Shown: piece by piece, positions 1-5,185 of the stretch
Layout of the letters: each line of letters begins with the position of its first letter
How positions within the stretch are numbered: the stretch's first letter is position 1
NCBI GenBank assembly: GCA_964411425.1
Contig: CAYPKW010000127.1
Coordinates: 1-5,185, forward strand
Reading direction: 5' to 3'
Length of the DNA: 5,185 nt
From: CAYPKW01 sp964411425
GTDB lineage: Bacteria > Pseudomonadota > Alphaproteobacteria > Dongiales > Dongiaceae
Translations under genes and position numbers: made by a program
The notes under the pieces: model-generated
The model's input: only the letters and a program-made list of their open reading frames with translations
Database searches by the model: none
Told to the model about the DNA's origin: nothing

Positions 1-317
1 TCGCCGCCCTGGTCGCAGATCGGGCAGTCGAGCGGATGGTTGATGAGCAGGAACTCCATGACCCCGCGGCGCGCCTTGTGCACGACGGGCGAATCGGTGC
101 GAATCACCATGCCGTCGGCCACCGGCATCGCGCAGGAGGCGATCGGCTTGGGCGACTTATCCATCTCGACCAGGCACATGCGGCAGTTGCCGGCGATCGA
201 CAGGCGCTCGTGGTAGCAGAAGCGCGGGATCTCCTTGCCGGCGAGCTCGCACGCCTGCAGCACGGTGAGGCCCGGCTCGACTTCGATGGCGATGCCGTCG
301 ATGGTGAGCTTCGGCAC
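1..317 (-). CDS. nuoG: NADH-quinone oxidoreductase subunit G, N-terminal part (runs off the window)
   Basis: This is the large iron-sulfur subunit of the complex I N module, which passes electrons from NuoF towards the Q module on the cytoplasmic side of the membrane. Only the first 105 codons are present and the gene continues beyond the left edge. The visible part is a ferredoxin-like 2Fe-2S domain (about residues 1-78) with ligands Cys34, Cys45, Cys48 and Cys62 (cluster N1b). It is followed by the start of the His/Cys 4Fe-4S domain, with His94, Cys98 and Cys101 (cluster N5); the fourth ligand lies outside. The molybdopterin-oxidoreductase-like C-terminal region cannot be seen. No ATG is available, so translation starts at GTG. 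I chose 317 because it gives an N-terminus MPKLTIDG, as in relatives. A second in-frame GTG at 323 would add two residues. The gene follows nuoF by 8 nt (or 2 nt). Identity is very secure; the exact start is less so. Confidence 0.95.
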   Translation of the reverse strand, partial: MPKLTIDGIAIEVEPGLTVLQACELAGKEIPRFCYHERLSIAGNCRMCLVEMDKSPKPIASCAMPVADGMVIRTDSPVVHKARRGVMEFLLINHPLDCPICDQGG

Positions 318-325
318 GGCCACCC

Positions 326-1615
326 CTACTCCGCCGCCAGCGGCCGGGCCGCCCGGCGAGCCTCGATACGGCGCAGGAGCTCGGGGCGGAAATGGCGGAT
401 CAATCCCTGGACCGGCCAGGCCGCGGCGTCGCCCAGCGCGCAGATGGTGTGGCCCTCGACCTGCCGCGATACGTCCTCCAGAAGGTCGATCTCCTCGCTC
501 TCGGCGTCGCCCCGCGCCAGGCGCTTCATCACCCGATACATCCAACCGGCCCCCTCGCGGCAGGGCGTACATTGGCCGCAGCTTTCGTGCATGTAGAAGT
601 GCGACAGGCGCGCGATCGCCTCGACGATGTCCGTCGACTTGTCCATGACGATCACCGCGGCGGTGCCGAGGCCAGATTTCGCGTCGCGCAGCGAATCGAA
701 GTCCATCAGCACCGTGTCGCAGACCGACTTGGGCAGGAGCGGCACCGAGGAGCCGCCGGGGATGACGGCCAGCAGGTTGTCCCAGCCGCCGCGCACGCCG
801 CCGGCGTGCCGGTCGATGAGCTCGCGCATCGGGACGCCCATCTCGTCCTCGACGTTGCACGGGCGGTTCACGTGGCCGGAGATGCAGAACACCTTAGTGC
901 CGGTGTTCTTCGGCCGCCCCAAGGCGCTCCACCAACCCACGCCGCGGCGCAGGATGGTGGGGACGACGGCGATGGTCTCGACATTGTTCACCGTCGTGGG
1001 GCAGCCGTAGAGGCCGACTGCCGCCGGGAACGGCGGCTTGAGGCGCGGCATCCCCTTCTTGCCCTCGAGGCTTTCGAGCAGCGCCGTCTCCTCGCCGCAA
1101 ATGTAGGCGCCGGCGCCGCGATGCAGGTAGATGTCGAGGTCCCAGCCCGAGGCGCAGGCGTCGCGCCCGATGAGGCCCGCCACGTAAGCCTCGTCGATGG
1201 CCAGTTGCAGGTTGGCGGCCTCGTTGTAGAATTCGCCGCGAATGTAGATGTAGCAACTGTGGGCGCCCATGGCGAAGCCGGCCAGGAGGCAGCCCTCCAG
1301 CAGGATATGCGGCTCGAACCGCAGGATGTCGCGGTCCTTGCAGGTACCCGGCTCCGACTCGTCGGCATTGACCACGAGGTAGGCCGGCCGACCGTCCGAC
1401 TGCTTCGGCATGAACGACCATTTGAGGCCGGTCGGAAACCCGGCGCCGCCGCGTCCACGCAAGTCCGACTTCTTGACTTCGTCCACGATGGCGTCGCGCC
1501 CGCGTGCCAGCAGTCCCTTGGTGTCGTCCCAGATGCCGCGCGCCCGCGCGCCTGCAAGCCGCCAGTCGTGCTGGCCGTAGAGGTTGCGGAAGATGCAATC
1601 CTGGTCGCGCAGCAT
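326..1615 (-). CDS. nuoF: NADH-quinone oxidoreductase subunit F (NADH- and FMN-binding, 51 kDa type)
   Basis: NuoF binds NADH and FMN and takes the hydride that starts electron transfer in complex I, at the tip of the peripheral arm. The protein has 429 residues, normal for the family. The glycine-rich GRGGAGFPTGLKW (residues 54-66) contributes to the nucleotide/FMN site. GAGAYICGEETALLES (167-182) matches the 51 kDa signature 1. ESCGQCTPCREG (344-355) matches signature 2. Cluster N3 ligands are Cys346, Cys349, Cys352 and, in the ICALGD motif, Cys392. The C-terminal helical region (about 330-429) carries N3. The ATG at 1615 is preceded by GGAG with 7-nt spacing (1623-1626), and only 2 nt separate it from the nuoE stop. 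The N-terminus (MLRDQD..NLYGQHDW) resembles alphaproteobacterial homologues. The frame is intact, with a TAG stop. Within signature 2 the residue after REG is Ala356 where I recall Thr in relatives; this is minor. Confidence 0.98.
   Translation of the reverse strand: MLRDQDCIFRNLYGQHDWRLAGARARGIWDDTKGLLARGRDAIVDEVKKSDLRGRGGAGFPTGLKWSFMPKQSDGRPAYLVVNADESEPGTCKDRDILRFEPHILLEGCLLAGFAMGAHSCYIYIRGEFYNEAANLQLAIDEAYVAGLIGRDACASGWDLDIYLHRGAGAYICGEETALLESLEGKKGMPRLKPPFPAAVGLYGCPTTVNNVETIAVVPTILRRGVGWWSALGRPKNTGTKVFCISGHVNRPCNVEDEMGVPMRELIDRHAGGVRGGWDNLLAVIPGGSSVPLLPKSVCDTVLMDFDSLRDAKSGLGTAAVIVMDKSTDIVEAIARLSHFYMHESCGQCTPCREGAGWMYRVMKRLARGDAESEEIDLLEDVSRQVEGHTICALGDAAAWPVQGLIRHFRPELLRRIEARRAARPLAAE
329..332 (-). 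promoter_or_regulatory. Shine-Dalgarno for nuoG (GGAG), bearing on the GTG start choice
   Basis: GGAG overlaps the end of nuoF, just before and into its TAG stop. It lies 5 nt before the GTG at 323 and 11 nt before the GTG at 317. A second purine run, AGGGG at 323-327, lies 5 nt before the GTG at 317. Spacing alone therefore does not settle the start. The position inside nuoF suggests that nuoG translation is coupled to termination of nuoF. Confidence 0.5.
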
Positions 1616-1617
1616 CG

Positions 1618-2220
1618 CTACTCTCCGCCGCCGAGCAGCGTCGTCGGTCCGCTCGCCGGCGCCGATCCCTGGCGGCCGGTTTGCGAGCCGACGGCCGGCC
1701 TCTCCCCCTTCGCCAGCCCGTCGAGCACCGCCTCGAGCCGCGCCGGGTCGAGGTCTTCGTAAAAGTCGTCGTTGATCTGCACCACCGGCGCGTTAACGCA
1801 GGCGCCCAGGCATTCGACCTCGACCAGCGAGAACATGCCGTCGGCGGTGCGTTCCTTGAGCCCGATGCCGAGTTTCCTCGCGCAGGCCGCCGTCAAGTCG
1901 TCCGATCCGGCGAGCCAGCACGGCGTGGTGCGACAAACCTGGACGTGAAAGCGCCCGACCGGCCGCAGGTTGAACATGCTGTAGAAGGTGGCGACCTCGT
2001 AAATCCGGATCGGCGCCATGTCGAGCAGTCCAGCCACGTGCTCCATCGCCGCCCGCGGCAGCCAGCCGCCGCACTGGCGCTGCGCCATGTCGAGCAGCGG
2101 CAGGACCGCGCTCGCCTGGCGGCCGGGCGGGTACTTGGCGACGATCGCCCGGGCGCGCGCCGCGGCGTCCGGGGCGAAGGCGAAGCCGTCCGGCGCCTCG
2201 GCGCTTTCTCTCTCGCTCAT
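1618..2220 (-). CDS. nuoE: NADH-quinone oxidoreductase subunit E (24 kDa type, 2Fe-2S)
   Basis: NuoE is a thioredoxin-fold subunit that carries the off-pathway 2Fe-2S cluster N1a and pairs with NuoF in the NADH dehydrogenase module. The 200-residue protein has a helical N-terminal part (about 15-85, including the IYEVATFYSMF stretch at 73-83) and a thioredoxin-like domain. The cluster ligands are Cys96 and Cys101 (C-x4-C) and Cys137 and Cys141 in ECLGACVNAP. D127..FS..CLGAC..AP matches the 24 kDa signature. The last 30 or so residues are low in complexity (GSQTGRQGSAPASGPTTL) and probably disordered; I recall similar tails in alphaproteobacterial NuoE. The ATG at 2220 overlaps the nuoD stop as ATGA and has GAGG with 7-nt spacing (2228-2231), so translation is likely coupled to nuoD. 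A longer open frame continues upstream inside nuoD, but it lacks homology there and is not used. Confidence 0.97.
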   Translation of the reverse strand: MSERESAEAPDGFAFAPDAAARARAIVAKYPPGRQASAVLPLLDMAQRQCGGWLPRAAMEHVAGLLDMAPIRIYEVATFYSMFNLRPVGRFHVQVCRTTPCWLAGSDDLTAACARKLGIGLKERTADGMFSLVEVECLGACVNAPVVQINDDFYEDLDPARLEAVLDGLAKGERPAVGSQTGRQGSAPASGPTTLLGGGE

Positions 2221-3395
2221 CGGTCGACCTCGCCGAACACGATGTCCATGGAGCCGAGGATGGCCACGGTATCGGCCAGCATGTGGCCGCGGCACATGAA
2301 GTCCATGGCTTGCAAATGAGCGAAGCCGGGCGCCCGAATCTTGCAGCGGTACGGCCGGTTGGTGCCGTCCGAGACGAGGTAGACGCCGAACTCGCCCTTG
2401 GGCGCCTCGACCGCCGCGTAGACCTCGCCGGCCGGCACGTGGAAGCCCTCGGTGTACAGCTTGAAGTGATGGATGAGCGCTTCCATGGACAGCTTCATCT
2501 CGGCGCGCGGGGGCGGCGTCACCTTGCGGTCGTCGGTGACCACCGGACCGTCCGGCATCGCGTCGAGGCACTGTTTCACGATGCGCGTGCTCTGGCGCAT
2601 CTCCTCGACGCGAACCAGGTAGCGGTCGTAGCAGTCGCCGTGCTTGCCCACCGGGATGTCGAATTTCATGCGGTCGTAGACCATGTAGGGCTGCGCCTTG
2701 CGCAGGTCCCACGGCACGCCCGAGGCGCGCAGCATCGGCCCGGTGAAGCCCCAGTCGATCGCGTCTTCCGCCGACACCACGCCGATATCCACGAGACGCT
2801 GCTTGAAGATCCGATTCTCGGTCAGCAGCCCCTCGATGTCGTCGATCACGCGCGGAAACTTCTCGGCCCAGGCCATGATGTCGTCGCCGAGCCCCGCCGG
2901 CATGTCCTGGTGCACGCCCCCGGGGCGGTAGTAGGCCGCGTGCATGCGCGCGCCCGACACGCGCTCGTAGAACTCCATCAGCAGCTCGCGCTGCTCGAAA
3001 GCCCACAGGAAGGGCGTCATCGCGCCCACGTCCATGGCATAGGCCGGAATGTTCAGAAGATGGTTGAGGATGCGGGTAATCTCGTCGAACAGCACGCGGA
3101 TGTATTGGCCGCGCGGCGGCACCTGGAGGCCGAGGAGGCGTTCCACCGCCAGCACGAAGGCGTGTTCCTGGCACATCGGCGAAACGTAATCGAGGCGGTC
3201 GAAATAGGGGATCGCCTGCAGATAGGTCTTGTGCTCGATCAGCTTCTCGGTGCCCCGGTGCAACAGCCCGATATGCGGGTCCAGGCGCCGCACCAACTCG
3301 CCGTCCAACTCCATGACCAGGCGCAAGACGCCGTGCGCGGCCGGGTGCTGCGGTCCGAAATTCATGGTCACCGGCTTGATCTGGACCTCGGTCAT
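2217..3395 (-). CDS. nuoD: NADH-quinone oxidoreductase subunit D (49 kDa type, quinone site)
   Basis: NuoD is the core Q-module subunit. With NuoB it forms the ubiquinone-binding cavity next to cluster N2, at the foot of the peripheral arm; it is related to the large subunit of NiFe hydrogenases. At 392 residues it is of usual length and is not fused to NuoC. GPQHPAAHG (14-22) contains His21, which aligns with the quinone-headgroup histidine (His38 of Thermus Nqo4). LDYVSP (68-73) contains Tyr70, which aligns with the quinone-binding tyrosine (Tyr87 of Nqo4). LHRGTEKLIEHK (45-56) matches the 49 kDa signature. The C-terminus MDIVFGEVDR is the typical family ending. The ATG at 3395 gives MTEVQIKPVTMNFGPQHP; an ATG 18 codons upstream (3449) adds only sequence overlapping nuoC and is rejected. 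The start shares ATGA with the nuoC stop, and the next gene, nuoE, is joined the same way. Confidence 0.98.
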   Translation of the reverse strand: MTEVQIKPVTMNFGPQHPAAHGVLRLVMELDGELVRRLDPHIGLLHRGTEKLIEHKTYLQAIPYFDRLDYVSPMCQEHAFVLAVERLLGLQVPPRGQYIRVLFDEITRILNHLLNIPAYAMDVGAMTPFLWAFEQRELLMEFYERVSGARMHAAYYRPGGVHQDMPAGLGDDIMAWAEKFPRVIDDIEGLLTENRIFKQRLVDIGVVSAEDAIDWGFTGPMLRASGVPWDLRKAQPYMVYDRMKFDIPVGKHGDCYDRYLVRVEEMRQSTRIVKQCLDAMPDGPVVTDDRKVTPPPRAEMKLSMEALIHHFKLYTEGFHVPAGEVYAAVEAPKGEFGVYLVSDGTNRPYRCKIRAPGFAHLQAMDFMCRGHMLADTVAILGSMDIVFGEVDR

Positions 3396-4015
3396 CGGGC
3401 GCCGCCCGCCTTCTCGTCGCCGGGCAGCCCGCCCAACATGCCCTCCCACGGGCTCATGAAATTGAAGTCGCGGAACTCCTGCACCAATTTCACCGGTTCG
3501 TAGACCACCCGCTTCTGCTCGTCGTCGTAGCGCACCTCGACGTAGCCGGTGAGCGGGAAGTCCTTGCGCATCGGGTGGCCTTCGAAGCCGTAATCAGTGA
3601 GGATGCGGCGCAAGTCCGGATGGTCGGCGAAGAACACGCCGTAAAGGTCCCACGCCTCGCGCTCGAACCAGCCGGCCGACTTGAACAGGCCGGCGACGGA
3701 CGGGATCGGGACATCCTCCGCGGCGGCGAGCTTTACCCGGACGCGGCGGTTGTGCTTGAGGCTGAGCAGGTGATAGACGATCTCGAAGCGTTGCTCGCGG
3801 TCGGGATAATCGACGCCGCAGACATCGACCAGCAGCTTGAACAGGCAGTTGCCGTCGTCGCGCAGGAACTCGAGGACCTTGCGGATCGACGCCGGCGCCG
3901 TCCACAGCGTGAGCTCGCCCTTAATCACCTCGAAGCGCGACACGTCCCCCGGCAGTTGCGCGGCGAGGGACGCGCCGAGGTCGTTCAAGGACTGGATTTC
4001 GGTTGCAGCGGCCAA
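3392..4015 (-). CDS. nuoC: NADH-quinone oxidoreductase subunit C (30 kDa type)
   Basis: NuoC is a cofactor-free Q-module subunit that packs against NuoD and NuoB in the peripheral arm. The 207-residue protein contains the 30 kDa signature around FEREAWDLYGVFF (117-129), followed by HPDLRRIL (132-139) and the GHPMRKDFPLTGY segment (146-158). The C-terminus (FRDFNFMSPWEG, 181-192) resembles alphaproteobacterial NuoC. It is a stand-alone gene rather than the E. coli-type nuoCD fusion. The only workable start is TTG at 4013-4015. The frame is closed upstream by the TGA that ends nuoB, and no ATG or GTG lies between that stop and the TTG. The next in-frame ATG falls within the conserved domain. 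The Shine-Dalgarno is weak (GGA a few bases upstream). The TGA stop overlaps the nuoD start as ATGA. Identity is secure; the start codon is inferred. Confidence 0.97.
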   Translation of the reverse strand: MAAATEIQSLNDLGASLAAQLPGDVSRFEVIKGELTLWTAPASIRKVLEFLRDDGNCLFKLLVDVCGVDYPDREQRFEIVYHLLSLKHNRRVRVKLAAAEDVPIPSVAGLFKSAGWFEREAWDLYGVFFADHPDLRRILTDYGFEGHPMRKDFPLTGYVEVRYDDEQKRVVYEPVKLVQEFRDFNFMSPWEGMLGGLPGDEKAGGAR

Positions 4016-4045
4016 GGGTCCGTCGTTCTTTCGGCCGGCGCCCGC

Positions 4046-4579
4046 TCAGCGGGCGATGGTGCCGGTACGTTTGATTTTCTTCTGTAGCTGCAGGATGCCG
4101 TACACCAGCGCCTCCGCCGTCGGCGGGCAGCCCGGCACGTAAATGTCCACCGGCACGATGCGGTCGCAGCCGCGCACGACCGAATAGGAATAGTGGTAGT
4201 AGCCGCCGCCGTTGGCGCAGGAGCCCATGGAGATCACCCAGCGCGGCTCCGCCATCTGGTCGTAGACCTTGCGCAGCGCGGGCGCCATCTTGTTGGTCAG
4301 CGTGCCGGCCACGATCATGACGTCGGACTGGCGCGGGCTGCCGCGGGGTGCCACGCCGAAGCGGTCCAGGTCGTAGCGCGCCATGTAGGCGTGCATCATC
4401 TCGACGGCGCAGCAGGCGAGACCGAAGGTCATCGGCCACAGGCTGCCGCTGCGCGCCCAGTTGACCAGCTTGTCGAGCTGGGAGACGACGAAGCCCTTCT
4501 CGGCGAACTGCTCGGTCGCCCAATGGAGCTCGTTCACCTGGGCCGGTCCCAGCGGCCGCGCCGCCCCCGCTACTCCCAT
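4046..4579 (-). CDS. nuoB: NADH-quinone oxidoreductase subunit B (PSST type, cluster N2)
   Basis: NuoB carries the terminal 4Fe-4S cluster N2, which reduces ubiquinone at the interface with NuoD. The 177-residue protein has the expected ligands: adjacent Cys56-Cys57 in GLACCAVEMM, Cys121 in MGSCANGGGYY and Cys151 in VPGCPPTAEA. The region from LVNWARSGSLWPMTFG (38-53) to the KKIKRTGTIAR end is near-canonical. One oddity is Gly80 in RGSPRQSD, where homologues usually have Pro or Ala. The ATG at 4579 has a good Shine-Dalgarno (AGGGG at 4587-4591, 7-nt spacing) and lies inside the last codons of nuoA, giving a 10-nt overlap. The frame stays open far upstream into nuoA, but that stretch is arginine-rich shadow sequence with no homology, so the longer start at 4798 is rejected. 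A GTG 14 codons downstream is a weaker alternative. Confidence 0.97.
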   Translation of the reverse strand: MGVAGAARPLGPAQVNELHWATEQFAEKGFVVSQLDKLVNWARSGSLWPMTFGLACCAVEMMHAYMARYDLDRFGVAPRGSPRQSDVMIVAGTLTNKMAPALRKVYDQMAEPRWVISMGSCANGGGYYHYSYSVVRGCDRIVPVDIYVPGCPPTAEALVYGILQLQKKIKRTGTIAR

Positions 4580-4935
4580 TCGAGCGCCCCTTTCTTCCAT
4601 TCGTACGCGAATCCTACCGTCAACACGGCGAGGAACACGAACATCGACCAGAAGCCGAACCCGCCGGTCTCCTTGAGCGTCACCGCCCAGGGGAACAGAA
4701 ACGCGATTTCGAGGTCGAAGATGATGAAGATGATGGCGACCAGATAGAACCGCACGTCGAACTTGTGGCGCGCGTCGTCGAACGCCTCGAAGCCGCATTC
4801 ATACGGGCTGAGCTTCTCCGAATCGGGCCGCTGGCGGGCCAGTAGCAGGGACGCCCCCACCGCCGCCAGGGCGACGGCGAACGCGACGGCGAGGAATAGC
4901 AGGATCGGCAGATATTCGCGCAGCAGCGCTTCCAT
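4570..4935 (-). CDS. nuoA: NADH-quinone oxidoreductase subunit A (ND3 type, membrane)
   Basis: NuoA is the small membrane subunit of complex I equivalent to mitochondrial ND3; its cytoplasmic loop lies at the quinone-cavity entrance. The 121-residue protein has three hydrophobic segments at about 9-33, 63-83 and 93-111. The first loop holds PYECGFEAF (44-52) with Cys47, the position of the ND3 cysteine that in mitochondria reports the active/deactive state. The second helix contains the conserved acidic pair Asp74 and Glu76 (IFDLEIAF). The ending FAYEWKKGALEWE (109-121) is typical. His57 in DDARHKFDVRFY sits where I recall mostly Met or similar residues. The ATG at 4935 gives the expected length; the ribosome site before it is weak. 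An ATG at 4946 is in a different frame. This is the first gene of the operon, 169 bp after tRNA-Asp. Its TAG stop lies within nuoB. Confidence 0.97.
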   Translation of the reverse strand: MEALLREYLPILLFLAVAFAVALAAVGASLLLARQRPDSEKLSPYECGFEAFDDARHKFDVRFYLVAIIFIIFDLEIAFLFPWAVTLKETGGFGFWSMFVFLAVLTVGFAYEWKKGALEWE

Positions 4936-4964
4936 GGGTGGCGCATCCGTTGAGCGTGGGGCCG

Positions 4965-4985
4965 GCGGCGCCGGGCGGGCGCCGC
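4965..4985 (-). repeat. Perfect 8-bp hairpin in the predicted nuoA leader
   Basis: The arms GCGGCGCC and GGCGCCGC (4965-4972 and 4978-4985) are exact inverse complements separated by five bases. On the minus strand the hairpin would form just after the predicted transcription start and about 30 nt before nuoA. No T-run follows, so it is not a standard intrinsic terminator. It could stabilise the mRNA 5' end, affect initiation, or be chance in GC-rich DNA. Confidence 0.55.
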
Positions 4986-4994
4986 AGCGCCGAC

Positions 4995-5023
4995 ACTATA
5001 GGGCGGCGGTCCCGGACGGGAAA
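4995..5023 (-). promoter_or_regulatory. Candidate sigma-70-type promoter for the nuo operon
   Basis: On the minus strand, TATAGT at 4995-5000 matches the -10 consensus at five of six positions. TTTCCC at 5018-5023 lies 17 bp upstream and matches the -35 consensus at only three of six. It is the most AT-rich hexamer in the otherwise GC-rich gap and is correctly placed to start transcription near 4988, giving a leader of about 50 nt before nuoA. The weak -35 leaves room for an activator or for read-through from the tRNA promoter. No experimental support is available here. Confidence 0.45.
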
Positions 5024-5056
5024 GGACAATCCAACCCGCGAGTTGACCGCTCCAAG

Positions 5057-5098
5057 GCGGCGCCGACCTCGCCAGGGCGGCGGTCTTGTCGGCGCCGC
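5057..5098 (-). repeat. 11-bp perfect inverted repeat downstream of tRNA-Asp
   Basis: GCGGCGCCGAC at 5057-5067 and its exact inverse complement GTCGGCGCCGC at 5088-5098 enclose a 20-base loop. The repeat begins 6 bp after the tRNA CCA end, where a tRNA terminator or 3' processing structure would be expected. No T-run follows on either strand, so intrinsic termination is doubtful. The arms share the GCGGCGCC core with the hairpin at 4965-4985. Confidence 0.55.
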
Positions 5099-5104
5099 AT
5101 GAAG

Positions 5105-5181
<77 letters not shown>

Positions 5182-5185
5182 GTTC

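Larger units (their letters stand above)
4936..5104. other. Intergenic region between tRNA-Asp and nuoA
   Basis: This 169-bp gap carries the candidate promoter, the 11-bp inverted repeat and the 8-bp leader hairpin. I see no credible coding region on either strand; the open frames crossing it lack homology or a supported start. The sequence is GC-rich except around 4995-5000 and 5018-5034. Confidence 0.7.

Noticed and set aside
392..1762. Long plus-strand open frame (456 codons) opposite nuoF
   Set aside because: It is antisense to a fully supported nuoF, rich in His, Arg, Ala and Val, and shows no recognisable domain. Long antisense frames are expected opposite GC-rich coding sequence.
2221..3174. 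Upstream extension of the nuoE frame through nuoD (518 codons in total)
   Set aside because: The part before 2220 is arginine- and glycine-rich with no homology to NuoE. The ATG at 2220 has a good ribosome site and yields the normal family length.
2283..3503. Long plus-strand open frame (406 codons) opposite nuoD and the end of nuoC
   Set aside because: It has the composition of a shadow frame with many His, Arg and Asp residues and no motif. It lies wholly over conserved nuo genes and has no promoter or ribosome site that I can see.
4580..4798. Upstream extension of the nuoB frame into nuoA (250-residue product)
   Set aside because: The extra 73 residues are low-quality arginine-rich sequence overlapping nuoA. 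The ATG at 4579 with AGGGG fits the family length.
5041..5060. TTGACC on the plus strand as a -35 element
   Set aside because: No credible -10 follows at 16-19 bp, and the only thing downstream on that strand is the antisense of tRNA-Asp.
4965..5098. GC-rich hairpins as intrinsic terminators
   Set aside because: Neither stem is followed by a T-run on either strand, so they are reported only as inverted repeats.

Overview
The window is an ordinary piece of a respiratory-chain operon from a GC-rich proteobacterium, most likely an alphaproteobacterium. All genes lie on the minus strand, so transcription runs from high to low coordinates. In that order they are: tRNA-Asp(GTC), a 169-bp intergenic region, then nuoA, nuoB, nuoC, nuoD, nuoE, nuoF and the first 105 codons of nuoG, which runs off the left edge. 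This is the start of the operon for the proton-pumping NADH:ubiquinone oxidoreductase (complex I).

The alphaproteobacterial assignment is an inference from remembered family patterns. nuoC and nuoD are separate genes rather than fused as in E. coli. NuoF begins MLRDQD..NLYGQHDW, NuoB ends in KKIKRTGTIAR, NuoE has a Gly/Ser/Thr-rich tail containing GRQGSAP, and all subunits look close to the mitochondrial type. No species can be named from this.

Layout: 5105-5181 is tRNA-Asp with an encoded CCA. 4936-5104 holds no gene; it has an 11-bp inverted repeat just after the tRNA, a plausible sigma-70-type promoter (-35 near 5018-5023, -10 at 4995-5000) and a perfect 8-bp hairpin in the predicted leader. 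From 4935 to 1 the nuo genes are packed end to end: nuoA/nuoB overlap by 10 nt, nuoB-nuoC are 30 nt apart, nuoC/nuoD and nuoD/nuoE each share an ATGA, nuoE-nuoF are 2 nt apart, and nuoF-nuoG are 8 nt apart (or 2, depending on the nuoG start).

Together the genes supply the electron path. NuoE, NuoF and NuoG form the NADH-oxidising N module (FMN and clusters N1a, N3, N1b, N5 and others). NuoB, NuoC and NuoD form the Q module with terminal cluster N2 and the quinone pocket. NuoA is the first membrane subunit and touches that pocket. All expected cluster ligands within the window are present and every reading frame is intact. I found no mobile element, CRISPR array, toxin, defence gene or undescribed system. 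The points worth a second look are small: a TTG start for nuoC, two possible GTG starts for nuoG, repeated GGCGCC-centred palindromes before the operon, and a few substitutions at conserved positions.
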